Origin: Marinoscillum sp.
Lineage (GTDB): Bacteria; Bacteroidota; Bacteroidia; Cytophagales; Cyclobacteriaceae
Direction of reading: 5' to 3'
Length of the DNA stretch: 41,086 nucleotides
Assembly (NCBI GenBank): GCA_024305105.1
Contig: JAMWZA010000036.1
Location: 1 to 41,086, forward strand
In this document: piece after piece, positions 1 through 7,650 of the stretch
Layout of the letters: each line of letters begins with the position of its first letter
Position numbering within the stretch: position 1 is the first letter of the stretch
The notes under the pieces: generated by a model
What the model was told of the DNA's origin: nothing
The model's database searches: none
The model's input: only the letters and a program-made list of their open reading frames with translations
Translations under genes and position numbers: made by a program

Positions 1-3000
1 CATCTGCATTATTGCCACTCACACGCATGTCTTCTGTAAAAGTCACTGTACCTGCCGATCCATCCATTTGGATGAAGAAGCCTTGCATGGACCCAATGTG
101 ACCGTTCCAACGGCTTAAATCCGGATCGCCATTGTCAGTAGCTCCTGATTTGGTAGCCACGATATAGTCGCTGTTAGAACCTCTTCCCGTATCAGAACCA
201 TTGTCATCCCAGATGTAAATGGTTTCGGTGGTTGTAGCGTTGGCATCTATGAATGCATCTACATCAATGGCTGCTGGATATGGATTTCCTACCATGTGGT
301 AGCCATCATTTGTAGCAGAAGCAGTGTAGTTGATGGTGCCGCTATTGGGTGTCCCTTCAAATAACAGCAGTTGCTTGTTGGCCTGTGTATACCCTCTGCC
401 CGGAACTAACTCCTCTGAGGAGGCATCCACCCAGCGACTTAGCGCATTTGGATCGGAAGAGGCAGACTCGTCGTATTTGTAAACATGTGCCCCAAGGTCT
501 GAACCCGTGACAGAAGAATTCTGCTCCACAGGTGTACTGACAAAACTGTATTTACCATCTGCATATCGGGTTTCTCTTCTAATCTCAATTGGGTTACCTG
601 TCACCGTATTGCTTTCATAAGTAATGAGCGAAGAGCCGCTCAAAATCCTGATCAATCCATCATTGTCAATATCTCCATTGACTTCTAAAGTCCCTGCTGA
701 ATTTACAAAGATTTCCCCATCTGAGGTAACTACCAGGTCTTCACATTCGAAACTACCATTACTAAAGAATGTGTAATTCCCGTCGATAACGACATCATCT
801 GCATCTGTAGGGCCAGTGGTATTGCTCCAATCCGTGCCATCCCAAATAATTGGGGAGTCTTGTACACTTACGGTCCAGGTAATGTCTGAACCAGACTCTG
901 AAGTAACTGAATAATCCACCGGAGAAGAAAAGTCCTGAGAAGCGTTCGATACCGGATTAACACTGGCTCCAAATGAAGTAACAATCATTGGAGTCTGTAC
1001 AGCGCTTGAACCCTCAGTTAAAAACAAGAATATTGTCTTGTTCGAGTAATCAATTGTTGATTCGGTGAGTTGGTCTGGTACAGAAAAGGCAATAATATTG
1101 GCTAGCTCATTATCATATTCAAAAGCACCTTTGGAAGGATAAAGTGCATTTCTCTCAACTTCATTGTGGTCATAATCAATGCTTGTTCCTCCTTCAGCAA
1201 ACGGAATACTCGCAGGAATAAAATCACTTCTCAAGTCATCATTTGTCAAGGAACTACCAGATAATGTCAAATCACCATTATCAGAGTCTGTAAACTCAGT
1301 GATACTACTTGTACTGTTGGCGAAATCGGAAATATCCAATTCTGTAGTATTATCAATTCCAAATATCCAGTTATCAATCAAAGAACTGTAATCGTCTATC
1401 TGATTATAGTCAACAGTAAAACTCACCGCACCTGTATTTTCGGTAGTTATTGATTGAATACCCAGAGTAGAACCTAGATCATTTGTCAGCCTATCGATAC
1501 TTATGATGTTATTGACAATTTCGAAGCGATCTGATGCAGTGCTTTTTGCAGAAATACCGACATTTCCTGAAATCTCATCTGACGAACCACCAGTGATGTA
1601 AATGGTATTTTGATCAATCACTACTTCTCCCGCGCCATCAACCACCTTAATACCAATCATACTTTGTGCTCCCGGAGTGTCCATGAAAATAACATTGTTA
1701 TAGACATAAGCTGTATTGTACACTTCTACCGCTCTACTGCCATTTCCATTGAAGCTTAAAAACTTGGAGTTAGCTACGAGTATTTCATCCATTGATACAC
1801 CCCCTGTCACGCCAACAGCAGAAGAAAGGAAAGAAGATGCGGTGTGATTAAAAGTACAATAGATGACTTCAACATCAATTCCATCTCCATTCAGATTGAT
1901 TCCATACTGACCTTCATAGTTGATATTGAGGTTAGTAAACCGTGAACCTTCTCTGGTGCCAATAAGCCTTATTGCGGCATTTTGAGTCGTTCCATTGATT
2001 GTTATTTGCTGGCTGTTTTCCTCATCTTCTCCCAAAAAGCTGACGCGGGAATTATCAATTAAAAATGAACCACTGAAAGTAGCCGTGGACACATCCGATT
2101 CAGGACGAATAACCAAATGCTCTTCAAGATTGTCAAATACAAAGTCTCCTGTTTCGGTATGTCCATCAAGTATTTGAATAATCACACTGTTCTTCATCCC
2201 AGATACATCAACGGTGTTTATGAAATCCGCCAATGTTTCAAAGTCTCCACCAGCACCGACGGTGTAGGTACCGCCAAGACTCTGATCAACTGACACAGTC
2301 CAGACCTTATCCACCCCCGATTCTGAAGTAACTGTGTAGAGCACATCATTGGTAAAGTCTCTTTCCACGTTACTCGCAGGATCAATAGTTGCACCTAGAG
2401 GAAGCGTGATCTCAGGGGTAATCTGAGCCAGATTCACATCAATTGAAGCCTCCATTGTGATTTTTGCACCAGGTGTATCAGCATTAAAGTTTGAACCACC
2501 TTCAAATGAAAACCCGGTGATACTTGCATCAGTATTTAAGATTTCATAGGCGCCTTTGCCTCTAAGATCATTTGATCTCCGTGTTACACCAAGTATGTCA
2601 GTTGTAATGTCTACATCCAGATCTGTTCTGAGATCAGCATCATCTAATAGATCTGAAGTCTGTGAAAGGTCTCCATTGTCTTCATCCGCGAAAGTCATGG
2701 AAACGGCTGTTGAGTTTTGCTCAAATGCCAGAAATGCAGCTTCAGTCGCATTTACATTATCACCATCTGTATAGTTTAATGGAGCGAGACCAGAAACATT
2801 GTTGTACTGGATGGTACGAGTGCCTGTCCCGTTCAGCCAATACATACCAGTCCTTGTTGAGAACTCTGAGCCTTCATTAGAAATGATATTGTTTTGGATC
2901 GCTAGTGAGGACGGATCACCTTCTACCACAATTCCGGATAGCTGACCAGTGGAGCCATATGCTCCCCGGAAAAAATGAATGGTATTGTGTGTTATAGATA

Positions 3001-5437
3001 AATCACCTGTGAAGGCCGTCTGGGCGTGAACTCCATAAAATGAACCAGTTCCACGAGCATTCATCGTAATGGCATTGTTATAAATATTTACAGATTCTGC
3101 TTCATCTGATATTAGATCTATAGCTGAAGTAACTGCAGGACTTGAATCGGACGTGCGGATATTGAAAAAACGATTGTTAGAAATGGTCAGATTTCTAACG
3201 CCATCTACCTGGATGTATTGGGTAGCATCCACGTCGGCCAAATTATCATCGAAAATACAATGATCAATTACCATGTCTCCTTTAGTAGAAAAAGTCTGGT
3301 TAACCAGAATTTTGGTTGTACTTCCTTCACCAAAAGTTACATATTGAAGTGTTGTTGGGTGATTTATGGATGATAGGGATTCTGAAAAATAAGGCTTCAC
3401 AGTCAGTTCTCTATTTATTTCCATTACTGATTCCCCCACTCCTCCTGCGCGACCATCTATGGTAAGGTTTTGCGAGTTCACAATTTGTGCAAACAGGTCA
3501 AAAACCACCGACGTTGCACTTGATTCGGGACGAATAGTAAGTTCATGAAAGTCTGGCGACTTCAATCCTTTGACTTGCTGTAAGCTGTTTATGGCGGTAA
3601 GACCCTCTCCATCGTAACCATCTTTTAATTCAAAAATGACATCTCCGTCCATTCCGAAAGATCTAAGCGATTTCATCGCTTTTTCAAGAGTTTCGTAATC
3701 TCCTCCAGTACCAACAGAATAGGTTCCTCCAACTATTGGGTTGGTGCTTGTCATCCTTACTCTCCAGCTCTGAGTAGTAGTTCCATCAGGTGCTGTTACT
3801 ATTAGAAACATTTCATTAGTTGCATCTGGAGCATCATCAGCCACATTGAATGCTGTACCTGTAGGAAAATTCTCTCCCGTATATAATGCAGAGGTCGCTC
3901 CAGAAGCCAAGACAAAGCTCGGTGTGTAGGTAAGGTCCGCCAAAGGATTTTCCGTTACAATATTGATAATTCCGACTGAGGAAATCACAGTAACATCAAA
4001 TCCAGGCACTTCAAAATCATACATCTCTGTGGAAGTAACCGGAACCGGAACTTCAAAAGCTCCCTTTGTCGGGACGGTTCCATCACGGGAATCCCCATTA
4101 AAATCGGTGGTAACAGAAGTAACGATTGGACTTCTTACACTGGCAGCTGTTAACGACGCGCCAGCTAAGGAATAGTCATCGTTCGCTGCGTCTGAAAACT
4201 CGATAGTTTCGGATGTTAGCTTTTGAAAAATCGCAGGAAAATCATCTGGATTTTCTCCTTCGGTACCGGTTTGTCCGGGCTGATAAAATGCATAATTGGG
4301 ACTACTACTTGTAGATGTAACATTGTTGTTTGCAAAGTACTCAACTGTACCACCCTTGGTAGTGATGTGTTTGATAAACCCATGTTCTGTAGTGCTTGTT
4401 GAGTTGAGTTCAAAAATATTGTTTTTGACATTCATATTACCCGTAGGATTGGCATCTACCATCCAGGCACCTATCGGATCTGTACTACCTTCTGATACAA
4501 TTATGGTGTTGTGAAAAATATTAACGTCCCCTACATCATATGATTCGAAAGCTATATATCCCTTAGCTGATCCCGCATTGATGGTTTCACTGGTTATCAT
4601 AGTCATTACGTTGTTGGACGCTGTATAGGTAACTTGTGGAGTACTCGTGTAGATTCCTGCATAGTCTAGAATTCCAGGTGCTTCCGATCCTTCAAAATAG
4701 TTACCATCGATATTAGCATTTCCTGTAAAACCCTGAAGCTGAATCCCCCGAACATAATAAGATGCACCACTGTTTAGCACTAAATGGTTATTTTCAATAG
4801 CTACATTACCCGATCCATTTACCTGAACACCAAACCCTGTGTATTCAAGGATACAGTTTGTCACTTTGGCAGTGGCTCCAGCAAGAACCGTGAACTCTAT
4901 CGGGGTTCTACCAAAAGAGCCCTCGATTTTACGAATAGTCATGACAGGATCACCTACACTGCCTGCCCGTCCATCCACAGTCAGATTATCCACTTGACTT
5001 AGTTCGAGCACATCTCGAGATGCTGTGTTTTCTAATAGTACACTTGTGGCTCCTGCTTCAGGGCGAATTAGTAAGTCAAAACTTGACTTACCAGCATAAT
5101 TAAACAGTGTAAACCTATCATCTTCGCTGTGTCCATCCTCTATTTCCAGAGTAACATTGGCGGCGATCCCATTTGCATTTATGTCATCAAAAGCTGATTT
5201 TAATGTAGTGTAATCTCCACCGCTTCCAATGCTATATGTTCCAGCTAATTGCGCGTTTGCAGAGCCAACGGTGAACAACATGATTAAAAATGAGAACAAG
5301 TAGCTTTTAAAGCTGGATTCTGAAGCGGCAACTTTTAGAGAAGCGGCTCTCATTAAAAAGCACTGGTAAAATTGACTTTGAAACACCAGCTTACTATACA
5401 GCGGTACTGGCGTTTTTAATTTTAAATAATGATTCAT
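1..5437 (-). CDS. Giant A: secreted repeat protein, partial (3' end outside window)
   Basis: This is an open frame of about 1811 codons that starts at ATG 5437 and is still open at base 1, so the stop and any C-terminal sorting domain lie outside. I confirmed that both ends share one frame and translated several internal stretches without meeting a stop. A hydrophobic segment ending SANAQ at about residue 63 looks like a signal peptide behind an unusually long N-terminal extension; an internal ATG at 5353 is the alternative start. Three similar blocks follow, each opening with a TYSIGSGGDY-like motif and rich in right-handed beta-helix-like, Asn-rich repeats. They alternate with Ig-like stretches reading YSVTSESGSDITWTVS. 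The last 280 or so visible residues match the region before the sorting domain of giant B (RYADGKYSFVSTPV against RYADGRYSFVGTPV). It is probably exported by T9SS to the cell surface or medium; the ligand is unknown. It lies 146 bp downstream of regulator A. Confidence 0.85.
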   Translation of the reverse strand, partial: MNHYLKLKTPVPLYSKLVFQSQFYQCFLMRAASLKVAASESSFKSYLFSFLIMLFTVGSANAQLAGTYSIGSGGDYTTLKSAFDDINANGIAANVTLEIEDGHSEDDRFTLFNYAGKSSFDLLIRPEAGATSVLLENTASRDVLELSQVDNLTVDGRAGSVGDPVMTIRKIEGSFGRTPIEFTVLAGATAKVTNCILEYTGFGVQVNGSGNVAIENNHLVLNSGASYYVRGIQLQGFTGNANIDGNYFEGSEAPGILDYAGIYTSTPQVTYTASNNVMTMITSETINAGSAKGYIAFESYDVGDVNIFHNTIIVSEGSTDPIGAWMVDANPTGNMNVKNNIFELNSTSTTEHGFIKHITTKGGTVEYFANNNVTSTSSSPNYAFYQPGQTGTEGENPDDFPAIFQKLTSETIEFSDAANDDYSLAGASLTAASVRSPIVTSVTTDFNGDSRDGTVPTKGAFEVPVPVTSTEMYDFEVPGFDVTVISSVGIINIVTENPLADLTYTPSFVLASGATSALYTGENFPTGTAFNVADDAPDATNEMFLIVTAPDGTTTQSWRVRMTSTNPIVGGTYSVGTGGDYETLEKAMKSLRSFGMDGDVIFELKDGYDGEGLTAINSLQQVKGLKSPDFHELTIRPESSATSVVFDLFAQIVNSQNLTIDGRAGGVGESVMEINRELTVKPYFSESLSSINHPTTLQYVTFGEGSTTKILVNQTFSTKGDMVIDHCIFDDNLADVDATQYIQVDGVRNLTISNNRFFNIRTSDSSPAVTSAIDLISDEAESVNIYNNAITMNARGTGSFYGVHAQTAFTGDLSITHNTIHFFRGAYGSTGQLSGIVVEGDPSSLAIQNNIISNEGSEFSTRTGMYWLNGTGTRTIQYNNVSGLAPLNYTDGDNVNATEAAFLAFEQNSTAVSMTFADEDNGDLSQTSDLLDDADLRTDLDVDITTDILGVTRRSNDLRGKGAYEILNTDASITGFSFEGGSNFNADTPGAKITMEASIDVNLAQITPEITLPLGATIDPASNVERDFTNDVLYTVTSESGVDKVWTVSVDQSLGGTYTVGAGGDFETLADFINTVDVSGMKNSVIIQILDGHTETGDFVFDNLEEHLVIRPESDVSTATFSGSFLIDNSRVSFLGEDEENSQQITINGTTQNAAIRLIGTREGSRFTNLNINYEGQYGINLNGDGIDVEVIYCTFNHTASSFLSSAVGVTGGVSMDEILVANSKFLSFNGNGSRAVEVYNTAYVYNNVIFMDTPGAQSMIGIKVVDGAGEVVIDQNTIYITGGSSDEISGNVGISAKSTASDRFEIVNNIISIDRLTNDLGSTLGIQSITTENTGAVSFTVDYNQIDDYSSLIDNWIFGIDNTTELDISDFANSTSSITEFTDSDNGDLTLSGSSLTNDDLRSDFIPASIPFAEGGTSIDYDHNEVERNALYPSKGAFEYDNELANIIAFSVPDQLTESTIDYSNKTIFLFLTEGSSAVQTPMIVTSFGASVNPVSNASQDFSSPVDYSVTSESGSDITWTVSVQDSPIIWDGTDWSNTTGPTDADDVVIDGNYTFFSNGSFECEDLVVTSDGEIFVNSAGTLEVNGDIDNDGLIRILSGSSLITYESNTVTGNPIEIRRETRYADGKYSFVSTPVEQNSSVTGSDLGAHVYKYDESASSDPNALSRWVDASSEELVPGRGYTQANKQLLLFEGTPNSGTINYTASATNDGYHMVGNPYPAAIDVDAFIDANATTTETIYIWDDNGSDTGRGSNSDYIVATKSGATDNGDPDLSRWNGHIGSMQGFFIQMDGSAGTVTFTEDMRVSGNNAD

Positions 5438-5467
5438 AGCATAAATTTTTTAGAGCGTTATTATGCT
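5438..5467 (-). promoter_or_regulatory. Leader inverted repeat abutting giant A start codon
   Basis: Perfect 7-bp arms (AGCATAA / TTATGCT) enclose 16 bases and end directly at the ATG. The central motif (ACGCTCTAAAA on the minus strand) is repeated almost unchanged in front of giant B. It could be an mRNA hairpin affecting translation or a protein site; the sequence alone does not decide. Confidence 0.55.
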
Positions 5468-5498
5468 GTGAAATTGGGGAGAGCTCCAATTGTATCGG

Positions 5499-5539
5499 CT
5501 ATCCAAATAGGGTAGTTGTGCACCTACCCAGGTGGGTAG
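5499..5539. promoter_or_regulatory. Tandem inverted repeats upstream of giant A (putative operator)
   Basis: Dyad 1 (5524-5539) reads CTACCC-AGGT-GGGTAG. Dyad 2 (5499-5515) reads CTATCC-AAATA-GGGTAG. They are 8 bp apart, with centres about 24 bp apart, and lie 62-102 bp upstream of the giant A start. The same arrangement occurs before giant B. No T-run follows on either strand, so a terminator is unlikely. I infer binding by dimers of the adjacent LuxR-type regulator. Confidence 0.6.
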
Positions 5540-5583
5540 TCATAATTAATATATTGACTTCCAGATAATTAGCTATTTGAAAT

Positions 5584-7134
5584 TTATGACTTAACTGCAA
5601 AATGCAGTGCCTCTTTTCTGTTGGCAACACCCAATTTTTCATAGACTTTCTTCAAATGAAACTTCACTGTGTTGACCGAAAGGAACACTTTATCGGCAAT
5701 TTCACTATTGGAGTGTTGGGATATAGCCAATTGGAAAACCTCAAATTCCCGATCGGTAAGTGGTGTAACCAAACGACTGTTTAACTCCTCCAAATCAATC
5801 TCTGGAGCTTCCGGAGTTTGCTCTATCATCGACGTAATTCTGAGCCTCAGATTATCCATTTCTTCTGTAAGTAACTTCTCCTTTAGACGCGCTTGATAGA
5901 TGATAAAATAAGTAATGGCAACACCGATAACTAAGAGTACAAAAGCCCCAATGATTACTGCCAGTTGCTCTCTACTCTTTTTTTCAAGACTAATAGCTGC
6001 AAGTTCATTTTGGGTAGTTAACAGTTCTATTTGTTGTTGCTTTTTTTCAGACTCATATTTTGCTTCCACTTCGGCCAATCGCTCACGAGCTTCTGCTGCA
6101 TTTAAAGAGTCATTTATAGATGTTGCCAATAACTTTTCTTCCAATGCGCTTTTATAATTGCCTTTTTTTCTGGCAATGTTGAAGAGCAAATTGTGTGCAT
6201 TTTTAGAATGAATCGGATACTGTCCATCTTTTGCAATTCTTAAGCCATCTTCTGCATAATCCTTTGCTTTAGCCAATTGACCCATTTGCAAATAACAGTC
6301 ACCAGCTGAAAGTTTAGTATGCGCCTGAGTCTCAGCGTCTCCTAGCTTGGCAGCATAATTAGTTGCTTTCAAATAATGAATAAGCGCTTCATTATAATCT
6401 CTTTTACTCTTATAGAGGTCACCAAGATTATTCTCAACATATGCTAGTGAATTAATGTCATCAGCTACTTCTAAAAAGGCAAGGGCTCTTTCATTGTATG
6501 TGATACTTTCTTTAATAGAATCCAGCGCTTCGGTCACTATAGCCAACATCAAATATCCATTCCCAATGGAGGCGGTATCACCAGTCTGAAATGAATTGTC
6601 AAGAGATTTTTTTGCATATCTCCACGAAGAGAAGTAATCCTTAAGTTGATAAAATATTCCACCGATGTTTCCGATGATATCTGATTTAGCCTCCTCAAAA
6701 CGTAATTCACCTTCATTCTCCAGCGCGATTTTCTCTGCATGTTGGAATGCGTCCAAAGATCGCTCATGATCTCCTTGTATCCGCGTCAATACACCAATAG
6801 AGTTGTATGCCCTCATCAGGCTATAATCATCATTAGATGCGACAGCTGCATCTACACATTTATTCAAAAAATAAATGGACGAATCTCCGTTGCCTAACTG
6901 TCCATGTGCAATACCAGAAGCGAGGTAGTATTTATTTCTGACTGTATCGGCTAAAGCATCAACTCCCGCTACTTGTCGAAGAAGGTTAAGTGATTCATTA
7001 GGGTTTTGAGCAGCATAAGCTTTATTTATGAGCTCAAAATCAGAGATATCTTGTGCGTTCACTAGTTGCACACCAATCAACAGTATAATAATACTTGCAA
7101 TTTTGGGAACTGGAAATAGTCGGGTGAATTTCAT
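5584..7134 (-). CDS. Regulator A: membrane-bound TPR / LuxR-HTH transcription regulator
   Basis: This 516-aa protein begins with a signal sequence (residues 1-28, ending VNAQ). TPR-like helical repeats fill about residues 30-340 (motifs such as YNEALIHYLKATNYA), and a coiled coil rich in Glu and Lys spans about 345-388. One membrane helix follows at about 390-413 (IIGAFVLLVIGVAITYFIIY), then a second short coiled coil and a C-terminal LuxR/GerE HTH (about 459-516, LTDREFEVFQLA and LSVNTVKFHLKKVYEKLG). The expected topology is periplasmic TPR and cytoplasmic HTH, so a single-component signal-to-DNA regulator is inferred. I chose ATG 7134 rather than ATG 7167 because a terminator T-run abuts 7167 and because 7134 gives a normal signal peptide. 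The gene runs co-directionally into giant A, its probable target. Confidence 0.85.
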   Translation of the reverse strand: MKFTRLFPVPKIASIIILLIGVQLVNAQDISDFELINKAYAAQNPNESLNLLRQVAGVDALADTVRNKYYLASGIAHGQLGNGDSSIYFLNKCVDAAVASNDDYSLMRAYNSIGVLTRIQGDHERSLDAFQHAEKIALENEGELRFEEAKSDIIGNIGGIFYQLKDYFSSWRYAKKSLDNSFQTGDTASIGNGYLMLAIVTEALDSIKESITYNERALAFLEVADDINSLAYVENNLGDLYKSKRDYNEALIHYLKATNYAAKLGDAETQAHTKLSAGDCYLQMGQLAKAKDYAEDGLRIAKDGQYPIHSKNAHNLLFNIARKKGNYKSALEEKLLATSINDSLNAAEARERLAEVEAKYESEKKQQQIELLTTQNELAAISLEKKSREQLAVIIGAFVLLVIGVAITYFIIYQARLKEKLLTEEMDNLRLRITSMIEQTPEAPEIDLEELNSRLVTPLTDREFEVFQLAISQHSNSEIADKVFLSVNTVKFHLKKVYEKLGVANRKEALHFAVKS

Positions 7135-7167
7135 ATGACTAAAATAGACGTATTTGTGGAAACTCAT

Positions 7168-7196
7168 AAAAAAACCGACTTATGAGAAGCCGGTTT
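7168..7196 (-). terminator. Rho-independent terminator before regulator A
   Basis: Reading the minus strand, AACCGGCTT-CTCAT-AAGTCGGTT forms a 9-bp stem with one G-U pair and a 5-base loop. It runs straight into seven T residues. It would end transcripts from giant B and the PID-CTERM gene and separate them from regulator A. Confidence 0.85.
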
Positions 7197-7266
7197 AATT
7201 CCTGAATTCGATTCACATCGATCCAGGACGCCCTAGGCTGTTAATCACCTCCGTCTGTCGATGGCT

Positions 7267-7373
7267 CCAACATGACATATTATGTTGGGTTTCTGTCTTT
7301 GTCATGTGAGGGTGACTGGTTGAAAACCTCACCCTAGCCCCCGAAACATCGGACCGCTCCTAAGAGGAGAGGG
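7267..7373. repeat. Cluster of intergenic hairpins, REP-like
   Basis: Several inverted repeats are stacked here. CCAACAT/ATGTTGG is at 7267-7288. An overlapping CATGACA/TGTCATG is at 7271-7306. A bulged 11-bp hairpin at 7309-7335 pairs AGGGTGA with TCACCCT and GGTT with AACC. Shorter stems lie at 7341-7352 and 7357-7369. The CTCACCCTAGCCC and CTCCTAAGAGGAGAGGG parts resemble dispersed extragenic hairpin repeats of other bacterial genomes. I see no convincing ORF. Confidence 0.5.
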
Positions 7374-7384
7374 AACAAGCTGCG

Positions 7385-7564
7385 TTAATGATTTTCCCTG
7401 TGGTCTCGCAGTTTCTTGATGCCATAGGCTCCACCTACTGCCAGCAGGATGCTCAAGCCTCCGTCTATCGGAGTGGCTGGAGGTGCACTCGGCTGTGCAA
7501 AGGCTGGCAATACAAGTAACAGTGCTGGTAGAACTAGTAAGACTTTATATAGTAGATTTTTCAT
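7385..7564 (-). CDS. PID-CTERM sorting-signal mini-protein
   Basis: This 59-aa protein consists almost only of sorting signals. It has an N-terminal signal peptide (residues 1-23, ending AFAQ), a short Pro/Ala-rich linker, then the motif TPIDGG. A hydrophobic, glycine-rich helix follows (LSILLAVGGAYG) and a basic tail (KKLRDHRENH). That pattern matches the PID-CTERM protein-sorting domain annotated in many Bacteroidota, thought to be an envelope-anchoring signal analogous to PEP-CTERM. Almost no mature domain lies between the two signals, so the processed product would be a very small peptide or membrane anchor. It sits 86 bp downstream of giant B in the same orientation and before a strong terminator, so it may be co-transcribed with giant B. 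The start is the only ATG that gives the signal peptide. Its role is unknown. Confidence 0.8.
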   Translation of the reverse strand: MKNLLYKVLLVLPALLLVLPAFAQPSAPPATPIDGGLSILLAVGGAYGIKKLRDHRENH

Positions 7565-7592
7565 GGTATTTATTCTTTAGTTTGTAGTTGAA

Positions 7593-7646
7593 AGTCCACA
7601 GTCCACAGCTTCAATCTATGGACTAAAAAGCTGCGGACTATGGTCT
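7593..7646. repeat. Long imperfect hairpin after giant B
   Basis: The arms at 7593-7611 and 7628-7646 pair at 16 of 19 positions (AGTCCACAGTCCACAGCTT against its partner) around a 16-base loop. It sits 4 bp after the giant B stop. There is no T-run, so it may stabilise or separate the messages, or be a dispersed palindrome. Confidence 0.5.
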
Positions 7647-7650
7647 AATG

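Noticed and set aside
5524-5539. CTACCCAGGTGGGTAG read as a transcription terminator after the regulator gene
   Set aside because: No T-run on either strand, a short stem, and an identical copy with conserved spacing to the next start codon; operator fits better.
5602-6157. Plus-strand ORFs opposite regulator A and many similar short ORFs across the window
   Set aside because: They lie opposite well-supported long genes, lack recognisable domains and are frame shadows.
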